Shown here: in pieces, positions 1 to 9,115 of the stretch | How the letters are laid out: each line of letters starts with the position of its first letter | Position numbering within the stretch: position 1 is the stretch's first letter | DNA from: Manduca sexta | Lineage: Eukaryota > Arthropoda > Insecta > Lepidoptera > Sphingidae | Assembly (NCBI RefSeq): GCF_014839805.1 | Contig: NC_051131.1 | Location: forward strand, 14,496,913 to 14,560,912 | Reading direction: 5' to 3' | Length of the DNA stretch: 64,000 nt | Made by a program: the position numbers and the translations under genes | The notes under the pieces: generated by a model | The model's input: the letters and a program-made list of their open reading frames with translations, nothing else | What the model was told of the DNA's origin: nothing | The model's database searches: none

Positions 1-974
1 TGAGAGATTTGTTAGAAGTAAAGGCAAAAAAAGCAGAACGGATTTGGATTAAATTTGGCATACGGATAGACCTTATCTTGGATTAATACGCAGGCTGCTT
101 TTATCCCGGTAATTTATTCCCGTGGAAAATCATGATAATTTATTATCAGATTTTATAAATAGATAATTAACGTTGACGTTATATTATGTCGTTTTAGTTA
201 TTTAGAAAGTTTTGTAGTGGGAATAGATTTTTAAGCGGGGGATACCGCGACTAACTCCTAGTGTGTAATATTTTAAATCTATGACAGATCAAGCCTTTTG
301 TTACAATACTATTTATAGTAGATTTATATGTCATCAATCGTATCAACTGAGTCAATATATTTTATTTGTCCATTGTTTATACTACCTATAAATTTGAATT
401 GTATTTCTTAATCGATAATAACTCTGGATTCATTTAATGGTTACATACATATTTTTTGAAGGAGACATGTATGAGTGTATGGAGTTGATCCGATTAGATG
501 CCACCTCATTGTATATGTAATTCTTGTGCTAAGTAGCACTGTGATGTATTATTGCATTTTGTTAGAAAGGGGATCGCCAGCCTAATTCGTAACTACAAGA
601 CCTATCCGATTCCCAGTGCGATGAGGAAAGTTCATTACCACGTAGAACTTCATTACCCAAAGTTCTGTGATGAGCACGGATCCTTGTCATCAAACGAGTT
701 ATCTGCTCGTCTCGTCATTCAGTTGTGTAAAATTGAAGTTTACACGAAGTTATCACTCATTTCTTTAGCATATTGCTTGTTCAAGGATCGCATTTTGGAA
801 ATCCATTCACAAGTAATCAAGAAAGTTTAACATCAAACAGACATAATATAACGAAATAACAAAGAACGCATGTCAGTATGCGTTCACATGCGTGCACAGT
901 CAAACAAACACTGGATTCGTTCCATAAATATTACAATTATATCCTTTGCTACTCAATTCTTTACGGCAGCACGC

Positions 975-1090
975 AAGAGAACCAAATGGAGACTGAGCTG
1001 TCAGGTTCAGCTCAAGGCACACACCTCTCATAAGGTACGATGATATATTTAAATTGAATGTTCGATATAAACTTTAATGGCAAAGGAAAG
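975..1090 (+). mobile_element. Decayed tRNA-derived SINE fragment
   Basis: The stretch with a box-B-like GGTTCAGCTC followed by AAGGCACACACCTCT and then a block resembling CGTTCGCTTTAACGGTGAAGGAAA parallels, in the same order, the intact SINE at 45832-46162. That element reads GGTTCAAATCC, then AAGGGCACACACCTCTGA, then a TTCGCTTTAACGGTGAAGGA block. No target duplication or tail is visible, so this is an old truncated copy. The match was seen by eye only. Confidence 0.5.
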
Positions 1091-3021
1091 CTTATTAATG
1101 TGCATATCTCCGTACATATTTTAAAGTTATGTTAAATCTACTACCCATCGATGTCCTGCCGGCCTGGGTGGAATATTGTTAACGTGCTAGATGAAAGGCC
1201 CGCCATCACAGGACGTTCGTTTGCAGTAGTGGAACAAATTAATAGTGATCTAATATTATTATCACATGATCCTTAACTAAAATATTAAATTTGATATTGT
1301 AAGAAAACGATCTCTTTGTTCCAATGATTAGTCGTATTTCGCGTAGGTATAATCGGAGCTGCCTTGAGCCTCGTACCGAATGACTGCGCAGTGAGTCAGC
1401 CTGCGGAGTGTGGACCGCCGATAGAACACTGCAGGCACAGTTTTATGTGCGAGTTAATGTTATGATCGCAATAAACCACCACTACTAATAGGAAGCACTT
1501 ATTATGGTTTATTGGAAATTCAAAGGCAACGTCATGCGTCTGTGGCGTTGTTGCTATTTCTAGGGATCTAGTGTTGAGATTTCGAGTACTGAGCTTAGAA
1601 AGTAATCGAAATATATTTAATCGAGGATTCTGGAGGCTCAAACCCTGTCCCTTACCTATTTGATTAATATCATTGCGAAATAAAGGTAGATTACTGTTTC
1701 ACTTAGATTAGCCGAACTTCATCGCTTGATATCATAAAATGCGTGCCACTGCGGATCCTGGCTTACAGGAGTTGCAGAGACGGGTATGAGGGCGCGATAG
1801 TCTCTCAGCCCCTTAACTACTCCCTATCACCTTTCTTTAAGAATCATAACGCATAGATGCTTCTGCTATTGTATGTGGTTATGGTCGGTGGTGATCATTT
1901 AATACTAAGTGAAGCACTCACACATTTGTCGGCTGTACTATCAAAAAGATATACAGAAAAGTTAAGCATAAAGGCACATAAAGGTTATGGTTACTGGGCA
2001 TAACGAGACTTAAAATAAAGTAAAATGTATGAGAATGAAAAACACAGCTATACGATGAAGTATTTTAAATAAACGAAATTTATTGAGGTAAGTAGTTTAT
2101 AAGAAAATTGGTATCAGACAACAACAGATTAAATGAAATTCATGAGGAAAATCACGTAAAAAGATTGACACTGGACGGGTCAAATTACAATGATATTATA
2201 CATGTAAATTTATGGCCAGGTTCCCTGAAGTCGTATTGTCAAGCCAATATAAAAATACCCGCTACAGACGTCGTAAAAGGTAAGCGAGTCTCGGTTTTTC
2301 CTTGAAACAATAATGGGTGTACGAAAACATTCCACTGTCTGCTTTTAAAAGAGTTTTATCGCTATGTGTCTAGATAACACGTTGTCTTGTGGTTTATCAT
2401 CAGTTTCATTTAACGAGCTTGTAGTCAACTATGATTTAAGGGCCACAGGTTAGAAGAAAAATTGGATGTAGCCTTTAAAGATGAATTTGTTCCTCACTCA
2501 ACGGTTGTCTATGACATGTATATGATCGAAATCCCTAATAGATCGGCGGGGGAAGATGGCAAAATGCGCGCCCCCACCTTGTAAATGTTATTTAACACCG
2601 AAATGTGCAAGTAACATATTACGTTTCTTTTCATTTTCTTAAGAACGAAATACTTATTTAAATTTTTCTGGTCCTTCATTTTCCTTTCATGTATTCACGT
2701 CTTTGTTGTTAAGTTTATATGCTAATCAAATCTAATAATCTGTAGTTTAATAGTTGTCGCTTTCTCTTTGAGCTTCAAACTTTCTATCACAAGGCCTGTA
2801 GGTTTACATGTTCAAAAAAAATAATCATAATCATTCTTTGCTTAGCTGTCGTTGGGTAAAAATATACGGCGAAAGAGATTCCTGAGACGTGTTGGAATGA
2901 GTCTGAACTCAGTAGTTTGTCTCACAAGTGGTATGTTGGAACAAGTTGTGTTGTCGATAACGGATGTGTTGTCAATGATGTAATGTGGGACAACTCGCGG
3001 CGCTTCTCGGAGATTAGGGTT

Positions 3022-3026
3022 GCCAG
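3022..3026. repeat. Left target-site duplication of copia element
   Basis: GCCAG precedes the 5' LTR and is repeated at 7356-7360 directly after the 3' LTR. Five bases is the usual duplication made by copia integrases. Confidence 0.95.
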
Positions 3027-3186
3027 TGTTATATTGGATATCTAAAATATTTGTTTAGTTTATTATAGAGAATGTCATCCCTAATAATATAACAGTTTTG
3101 TTGTCTATGGCTGACAAATAAAAATATATATGGTTGTTGTCTCTGGATCACGCGTTGAGTACAACGTAGTTTTATTTTAAATAACA
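3027..3186 (+). repeat. 5' LTR of copia element (160 bp)
   Basis: Begins TGTTAT and ends ATAACA, so the ends are short inverted repeats. It contains an AATAAA signal followed by a TATATATA stretch, so promoter and polyadenylation signals probably both lie within this very short LTR. It appears identical to 7196-7355. Confidence 0.97.
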
Positions 3187-3200
3187 GGTTATGGGCCCAG
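3187..3200 (+). promoter_or_regulatory. Minus-strand primer binding site (tRNA-iMet)
   Basis: GGTTATGGGCCCAG directly abuts the LTR. It is the complement of the anticodon-arm region of insect initiator tRNA-Met (CUGGGCCCAUAACC). Priming by an internal half-tRNA rather than the tRNA 3' end is the known Drosophila copia arrangement. Confidence 0.85.
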
Positions 3201-3242
3201 ACCCCATAAAAGAATTCGTTTTTAGTAGTGAAGTGTTGAATA

Positions 3243-6200
3243 ATGGCAGGAAATTACTCTGTAAACGTCCCAAAATTAAAGGGGCGTGAGAATTATGATG
3301 ACTGGGCGTTTGCAGTCGAAAATTTTCTCATCGTGGAAGGAGTCGACTTGTCTAGTGACCAGGAACTAGATGCATTAAGTGACAAAAAAGCCAGAGCAAA
3401 GATGGTTTTGACCATCGATCCATCCCTTTACGTCCACATCAAAGGCGAAAACACGGTGAAAAGTACGTGGAATAAACTAAAGTCGTTATTCGATGACACC
3501 GGTTACGCACGCAAAATCAGCTTATTGAGGACCCTAATTTCAATTCGCTTAGAAACAAGTGAGTCGATGACGGCATACGTAACGCAATTAGTTGATACGG
3601 CACAGAAATTAAAAAGTACCGGTTTCGAAATAAATGAAGAATGGGTCGGCTCATTGCTTTTGGCGGGACTTCCGGAGAAATTTAGCCCAATGATCATGGC
3701 CATTGAACACTCAGGCATGAGTATTAGTGCAGATGCTATTAAATCGAAGTTATTGGACATGAGTACAGATTTAGAGGTTAAATCAGAAAAAGCATTTGTG
3801 GCTAAAAACTTTCAAAATAGAAATGTTGGCAGCACTAAAACAAGTTCAAAATATCGTGGCAACAATGGCGGCAACATAAGTAACGAAATACAGCCGTCAG
3901 TCAGTGTTAACGGAAACGTCAAACAGCATAAATTAATCCGTTGCTACAAATGTAAAAAGATTGGGCATTATAAAAATCAGTGTCCAGAAGAAAATAAGCC
4001 GAAAACGAATGCATTTAGTGCAGTGTTTTTGACCAGTGAATTTAGCCAAAGCGATTGGTACGTAGATTCAGGTGCGAGTACTCATTTAGTATCTAATGCA
4101 AACATGTTGTCCAATGTTTCGTACGAACCCACAACGAAACAGATTATTGTGGCAAATAAGTCAATCGTGGATGTCATATGTTCTGGTGACTTACAAATTA
4201 CGACTGCAGTTGGAAATAAGCAGTATGAAATAAGTGTAAACAATGTTTTATGTGTGCCGGTTCTCACCACAAACTTATTGTCAGTGAGCAGAATTATATT
4301 GAGTGGCAACAGAGTGGTATTCAATAAGCAAGGATGTTTTATTTACAACTCTAAAAACATCTGTATAGGTGAAGCAAAGTTAGAAAATGAAGTTTACAGA
4401 TTAAACACAGTGAAGTCTCAACAACTACTAGCAGCAACAGTGACAACTTCAAGTACAATATGGCACAGAAGGCTAGGTCATATCAATGCTAATGACCTAA
4501 ATAAAATGAAAAATGGATTAGTTGAGGGTATGTCATTTCAAGACAAAATGGACAGACCAGACAAATCCAACTGTACAGTATGCTGCGAGGGCAAACAGGC
4601 GAGGCTACCTTTCCCTCTGAGTGCAAGCAAAAGTCAAGAAGTGTTGGAATTGATTCACACTGACTTGTGCGGACCCATGGAGAATAAGTCACTTGGACAT
4701 AATACATATTTTCTCATATTTGTAGATGACTATAGTAGAATGTGTTTTGTATACTTTCTGCAGTCAAAACACCAGACATTTAAGTGCTTCAGAGAGTTCC
4801 AGCAATTAGTTGAAAATCAGCAATCAAAGAAAATAAAAGCTTTGAGGTCGGATAATGGTGGTGAATTCTGTTCTAGTGAAATGGAAAGTCACTTGAAAGG
4901 TTATGGTATAGTGCATCAGAAGTCAATTGCGTATACCCCAGAACAAAATGGATTATCCGAAAGATATAATCGTTCAATAATAGAGAAAGCACGCTGCCTT
5001 TTATTTGATGCTCAGCTTGATAAAAGTTTTTGGGCAGAGGCAGTGAATACTGCAGTATATCTGAAGAATAGGTTACCAGCATCTGCACTAGGCTGCAATA
5101 CAACCCCCTATGAAAAATGGACTGGTAAAAAGCCAGATCTAAGTCATTTAAGAATTTTTGGTAGTTCAGCAATGGTACACATCCCAAAGCAAAAGCGCAA
5201 AAAGTGGGATAAGAAAGCAACACAAATGTTACTGGTTGGATATTCTGAAAACACTAAAGGTTATCGTTTATATGATCCAGATAGTCAGGAAATAGTTATA
5301 GCCAGAGACGTGATCATCATGGAGAAAGTTAATGAAAATTTGACAAAGACAATAACACAGGATAATCAGGAACTGAATCCAGAAATTAGTGTCATTTCAG
5401 AGGAAAATCAGTCAAGTAGCACAGATGTTGAGGATGACAGTGTTGAGAGTGATGACATCAATGATGTGACATATGTTCCCAGTGAGTCTGTTAGTGAGAG
5501 TGATAGCTTCTATGAGACCGATAATGCAGATGATGTAACACAGGAGACTTTGCAGTTGCCAAAGCGTGTTAGACGTCAACCAGACTATTTTGGTTTTGGT
5601 GGTATGGCGTGTATGCAAGATGTTGGTGATCTGACTCTTGAGGAGGCTCTGAGAGGGCGAGAGCGGCAGCAGTGGCTGGTGGCGGTGCAGGAGGAGTTAA
5701 GAAGCTTTAATGAAAATGATGCTTGGGAACTTGTAGATGCTCCTGATAATGGAACTATAGTGCAGTGCAAGTGGGTGTTGCGAAAAAAATATGATAGTGA
5801 CAATAAAGTGCGTTATCGTGCTAGACTTGTAGCTAAGGGCTTTTCTCAAAAAAAGGGTGTAGACTACACTGAGACTTTTTCCCCTGTAGTACGACATACA
5901 ACCCTCCGATTATTATTTTCATTGTCAGTGAAGTTAAAGCTAACTGTAAGTCATTTAGATGTTAAAACTGCCTTCCTAAATGGCAATTTAGAGGAGACAA
6001 TTTACATGCAAAAACCAGATTGTTTTGATTGTAATGTAAACAGTAATAAAGTCTTAAAATTGAAAAAGGCCATTTATGGCCTCAAGCAGGCTTCCAGAGC
6101 CTGGAATAAAAAGGTTGATGTATGTTTACAAGATAATGGATATAAAAAGTCACAATTAGAACCGTGTATGTATATTAAAAATATTGATAAATGTAAAACC

Positions 6201-7163
6201 ATTGTAACAGTCTACGTTGATGACTTTTTTATATTTTCAAATGATAAAACTGAGGTTAAAAGGCTTAAAGAAGTATTAGCAAGTCAATTTAATATTAAAG
6301 ATTTAGGAATAGTAAAACAGTGTTTAGGAATGAATGTAAATTTCAGTGAAAAAGAGTGTTCTGTTACTCTAAATCAAGAGAATTATATTGATTTATTGTT
6401 AGAAAGATTTCAAATGACAGAGTGTAAAACTATTGATACTCCAATGGATTGTAAATTAAATATAAACAAAGGTACTGATATTAATAACTTACCTTACCAA
6501 CAGTTGATTGGTAGTCTCATGTATTTATCTGTCTTAACCAGACCAGATATAACATTTTGTGTTAATTATTTAAGTCAGTTTAATACTTGCCATACATATG
6601 AGCATTGGGGATATGCAAAAAGAGTGCTTAGGTATTTAAAGAAAACAAAAAGCTTTGGTATTAGTTATTTTAAAGATGGCAATTCAGAAATTAAAGGTTT
6701 TGTAGATGCTGACTGGGCTAACAATAAAATTGATAGACGGTCATATACTGGATATTGTTTTGTCTTGTCCAATGGTGTAATTTCTTGGGAATGTAAAAAA
6801 CAGAAAACTATAGCTTTATCTAGCACTGAAGCTGAATATATGGGAATGTCTGAAGCATGTAAAGAGGCATTATATCTGAGAAATTTACAATTTGAAATTA
6901 CCAATAATATGTATACTGTTACTTTATATAATGACAACCAGAGTGCCCAAAGATTATCTGAAAATCCATTGTTTCACAAGAATTCTAAACACATAGATGT
7001 AAAGTATCACTTCTGTAGAGAATGTGTTGCAAATAAAATTGTTAAGTTTCAGTATATGCAGACATCTGAAATGCCAGCCGATGTTTTCACCAAGGCTTTG
7101 TGTGCTAAAAAGCATTACATCTTTATAAAATCATTGGGTTTGAATTCAAGTAGTGTTGTTTAA
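3243..7163 (+). CDS. Copia-type Gag-Pol polyprotein, 1306 aa
   Basis: This single frame encodes all functions needed to package, reverse-transcribe and integrate the element. Residues about 5-200 form the copia-type Gag domain. A CX2CX4HX4C zinc knuckle lies at C234-C247. The aspartic protease motif is DSG at D275. The integrase N-terminal zinc site has H408/H413 and C444/C447. The integrase core carries D474, D537 and E573, with 35 residues between the last two (D,D35E). An acidic linker is followed by reverse transcriptase, with D906 in the first catalytic motif and YVDD at Y991-D994. RNase H has D1155 in a DAD motif and E1196 further on. The start lies 56 bp after the LTR and is the first ATG of the frame. 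No frameshift or stop separates gag from pol, so Gag excess would have to come from splicing or processing, as in Drosophila copia; that regulation is inferred. Confidence 0.96.
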   Translation: MAGNYSVNVPKLKGRENYDDWAFAVENFLIVEGVDLSSDQELDALSDKKARAKMVLTIDPSLYVHIKGENTVKSTWNKLKSLFDDTGYARKISLLRTLISIRLETSESMTAYVTQLVDTAQKLKSTGFEINEEWVGSLLLAGLPEKFSPMIMAIEHSGMSISADAIKSKLLDMSTDLEVKSEKAFVAKNFQNRNVGSTKTSSKYRGNNGGNISNEIQPSVSVNGNVKQHKLIRCYKCKKIGHYKNQCPEENKPKTNAFSAVFLTSEFSQSDWYVDSGASTHLVSNANMLSNVSYEPTTKQIIVANKSIVDVICSGDLQITTAVGNKQYEISVNNVLCVPVLTTNLLSVSRIILSGNRVVFNKQGCFIYNSKNICIGEAKLENEVYRLNTVKSQQLLAATVTTSSTIWHRRLGHINANDLNKMKNGLVEGMSFQDKMDRPDKSNCTVCCEGKQARLPFPLSASKSQEVLELIHTDLCGPMENKSLGHNTYFLIFVDDYSRMCFVYFLQSKHQTFKCFREFQQLVENQQSKKIKALRSDNGGEFCSSEMESHLKGYGIVHQKSIAYTPEQNGLSERYNRSIIEKARCLLFDAQLDKSFWAEAVNTAVYLKNRLPASALGCNTTPYEKWTGKKPDLSHLRIFGSSAMVHIPKQKRKKWDKKATQMLLVGYSENTKGYRLYDPDSQEIVIARDVIIMEKVNENLTKTITQDNQELNPEISVISEENQSSSTDVEDDSVESDDINDVTYVPSESVSESDSFYETDNADDVTQETLQLPKRVRRQPDYFGFGGMACMQDVGDLTLEEALRGRERQQWLVAVQEELRSFNENDAWELVDAPDNGTIVQCKWVLRKKYDSDNKVRYRARLVAKGFSQKKGVDYTETFSPVVRHTTLRLLFSLSVKLKLTVSHLDVKTAFLNGNLEETIYMQKPDCFDCNVNSNKVLKLKKAIYGLKQASRAWNKKVDVCLQDNGYKKSQLEPCMYIKNIDKCKTIVTVYVDDFFIFSNDKTEVKRLKEVLASQFNIKDLGIVKQCLGMNVNFSEKECSVTLNQENYIDLLLERFQMTECKTIDTPMDCKLNINKGTDINNLPYQQLIGSLMYLSVLTRPDITFCVNYLSQFNTCHTYEHWGYAKRVLRYLKKTKSFGISYFKDGNSEIKGFVDADWANNKIDRRSYTGYCFVLSNGVISWECKKQKTIALSSTEAEYMGMSEACKEALYLRNLQFEITNNMYTVTLYNDNQSAQRLSENPLFHKNSKHIDVKYHFCRECVANKIVKFQYMQTSEMPADVFTKALCAKKHYIFIKSLGLNSSSVV

Positions 7164-7187
7164 GAATTTTAAAGTAATTTTAGATAT

Positions 7188-7195
7188 AGTGAGGG
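7188..7195 (+). promoter_or_regulatory. Polypurine tract of copia element
   Basis: AGTGAGGG lies directly before the 3' LTR, 24 bases after the stop codon. Its position and purine bias fit the plus-strand primer, although it is short and broken by one T. Confidence 0.6.
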
Positions 7196-7355
7196 TGTTA
7201 TATTGGATATCTAAAATATTTGTTTAGTTTATTATAGAGAATGTCATCCCTAATAATATAACAGTTTTGTTGTCTATGGCTGACAAATAAAAATATATAT
7301 GGTTGTTGTCTCTGGATCACGCGTTGAGTACAACGTAGTTTTATTTTAAATAACA
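7196..7355 (+). repeat. 3' LTR of copia element (160 bp)
   Basis: Same length and, on base-by-base reading, same sequence as 3027-3186. It is followed by the GCCAG duplication at 7356-7360. Confidence 0.97.
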
Positions 7356-7393
7356 GCCAGATGTTCAAAATCGTAGAAATTGCATTGTGTGTT

Positions 7394-7673
7394 TTATTTA
7401 TATATATATAAAAATGAATCCCTATTTCCCTTGGTCTAGCCATCACGCGTGAACGGCTGGACCGATTTCACTATTTTTTTTGTTCGTGTTTGTTATCGTC
7501 AGGAGAAGGTTCTTAAGAAAGAAAAAATTCAAAAAATTGCGCGGAATAATAGAAAATTTTAGAAACATTAATTTTATATAACTGTCAATTGTTTGAAATA
7601 ACTGTCAGCGATTGACAGAATGCGCGCTGCAAATTCATAGTTAAAACGGGACAACGTCTGTTGGGTCAGCTAG
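7394..7673 (+). mobile_element. Short non-autonomous Helitron-like element
   Basis: The stretch begins in a TATATATATA-AAAATGAATC run and includes CACGCGTGAACGGCTGGACC. It ends GGGTCAGCTAG followed by T (CTAG at 7670-7673). A CTAG 3' end inserted before T, with a short CAAC/GTTG hairpin just upstream (near 7651-7663), is the Helitron pattern, and I recall closely similar ends in butterfly Helitrons. There is no coding capacity. The 5' boundary is uncertain by some tens of bases because it lies in a TA repeat. Confidence 0.6.
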
Positions 7674-7767
7674 TAATTAATATACTTAGTTTATTTTATA
7701 AAAATACATATTAAAAGAGCAACCAAAAATCATTAGCATAATAAATACCTCTCTCTAATAATTTATC

Positions 7768-7814
7768 TCTCTAACACCCACGATACAACAATATCGTATC
7801 GTGGGTGTTAGGGA
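7768..7814. repeat. Strong 19-bp-stem hairpin
   Basis: The arm ending TAACACCCACGATAC (7772-7786) is followed by a 9-base loop and its exact reverse complement (7796-7810). Pairing continues outward for about four more pairs, including one G-T, to 7768 and 7814. Its function is unknown; it could be a relic of a foldback element. Confidence 0.85.
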
Positions 7815-7900
7815 TACTTTCTATTACAACATCTATAACATATATTTGTTGAATAAAAATGTTTATAGGCTTTAATTTATATCATATATTACACAAACAA

Positions 7901-7971
7901 CCCTTTGCCTCGCTGCAGGAATCGAACCCGCGGCCGTTCGATTCATAGGCGACTGATCCTCTGCACGGAGG
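7901..7971 (-). mobile_element. tRNA-like SINE head fragment
   Basis: Read on the minus strand this contains GGGTTCGATTCC (near 7917-7930), a match to the polymerase III box B, in a GC-rich patch that could be a tRNA-derived SINE head. I cannot find a good box A or a cloverleaf, so it is not called as a tRNA gene. Confidence 0.35.
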
Positions 7972-9079
7972 TAGTTAGTTATACATTCACATAATTTCTT
8001 ATGTTAACACGAATATTAGACTTTAAAATAAATCATTTTTACGGACCTTATTTTTAAAATATTAAAAAATTGCAATTAAAATTATCATAAACTGTGTAAT
8101 TTTATTAACATTATCTGGCAACACTGTTTAATGAGGCGCCTTCCTCGGCGGCGCGTACAGGCGCGCGTCTGTCCGTGTGCCGATAAGGATGTCTACACGC
8201 ACTCGTAACTGTACTACTGCGATACCGGCGCTACATAAACACGTACATGTTAATAACATATCAGATACATAATTATAAGGTCCGTTTGTAACGGGAAAGT
8301 TGAACTGCACCTTTTAGAGTCGTAGGCACGTAATGAATATTTCGTAATGAATATATATATCAGTTATTGAGTTCGCTAGAGCGTTGTTTATATTTTTTAT
8401 CCCTATTTAAGGAACAGTCGCTGTGCAACTAATGGCAAATACAGCGTATAAACTCCCGTATTGCTATAGAAGCTAAAAGTGTGATGCCACCTTTGAAGAA
8501 TAGGAAAAGTATTGCGAATTGGGAAAGCACTCGTAGCACTATCAGCTCTTCAGACTGCCACGTTTTAACGTTTATTTTCGCTACGCTTTGAAACGTCAAT
8601 GAAATATCTTATTTTCTATAGAAAAGAGGTTAATGCTATATTTCGTGAACGAACGATGGATACATTAACATCAGAGCAATATGTTTAGTGAGAAAGCTTC
8701 TGGAAAACAATTCCGTATTTTTCCTGTGCATATATTTTCGTAGCGTGTAATGGAACAGTATGTTTTTTGTAACTCGTTGTTCGAGAGTAACGTCTGTTTA
8801 TTGTACTGAGTTAAAATTCTCGGTGCATTCTCATAGCTCGCTAGATAAGGGTAGTGCATACTGTAGCACGTCCCGTGTGGGATGCGGGATCGGCTCTGAG
8901 TGATTTTTGATCGCGAGATGCTATATTGAGTAGTGACGTACTTGTACAGTTAGAGAGTAATTTGCGAACGATATTTTAGTAATTTTCATATTATAGCTTG
9001 TTGGTAATATTGGGTTTTCATGAGCTTGGTAGCGATTCAGTATTTTGACTCGTAACACTTCGAGCAAAGAGTCAATCCA

Positions 9080-9115
9080 TAGTCTCTGCCTACTCCAATA
9101 GGATAGAGACGATAC
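9080..9115 (+). mobile_element. Short SINE-family fragment
   Basis: The reverse complement reads CCTATTGGAGTAGGCAGAG, like the GGCAGAGGTGCAA block at 23647 and 47013 and the AAAGGAGTAAGCAG block near 36650. It is in the opposite orientation to those copies. Fragment only. Confidence 0.4.

Larger units (their letters stand above)
1..3026. other. Intergenic DNA, mostly unassigned
   Basis: AT-rich sequence with no supported gene. The open frames here (for example 552-830, 92 codons) have no recognisable domain and no splice or promoter context. A SINE relic lies near 975-1090. The last few bases, GCCAG at 3022-3026, are the left target duplication of the copia element. I see nothing else that can be named. 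Confidence 0.6.
3027..7355 (+). mobile_element. Complete Ty1/copia LTR retrotransposon
   Basis: This 4329-bp element starts TGTTAT and ends ATAACA and is flanked by the 5-bp duplication GCCAG (3022-3026 and 7356-7360). Two 160-bp LTRs bound one long Gag-Pol frame in the order gag, protease, integrase, reverse transcriptase, RNase H. Integrase upstream of reverse transcriptase is the Ty1/copia (Pseudoviridae) order. The LTRs appear identical base for base and the frame has no stop or frameshift. This points to a recent insertion that may still be able to move. The exact family name within insect copia elements cannot be given from the sequence alone. Confidence 0.97.

Noticed and set aside
552..830. 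92-codon open frame, plus strand
   Set aside because: No recognisable domain, promoter or splice context; length is compatible with chance in 64 kb.
3503..6937. Minus-strand open frames across the copia gene
   Set aside because: All are shadows of the real plus-strand Gag-Pol frame.
7901..7971. Possible tRNA gene on the minus strand
   Set aside because: A box-B match exists, but no box A, anticodon arm or acceptor pairing could be found.
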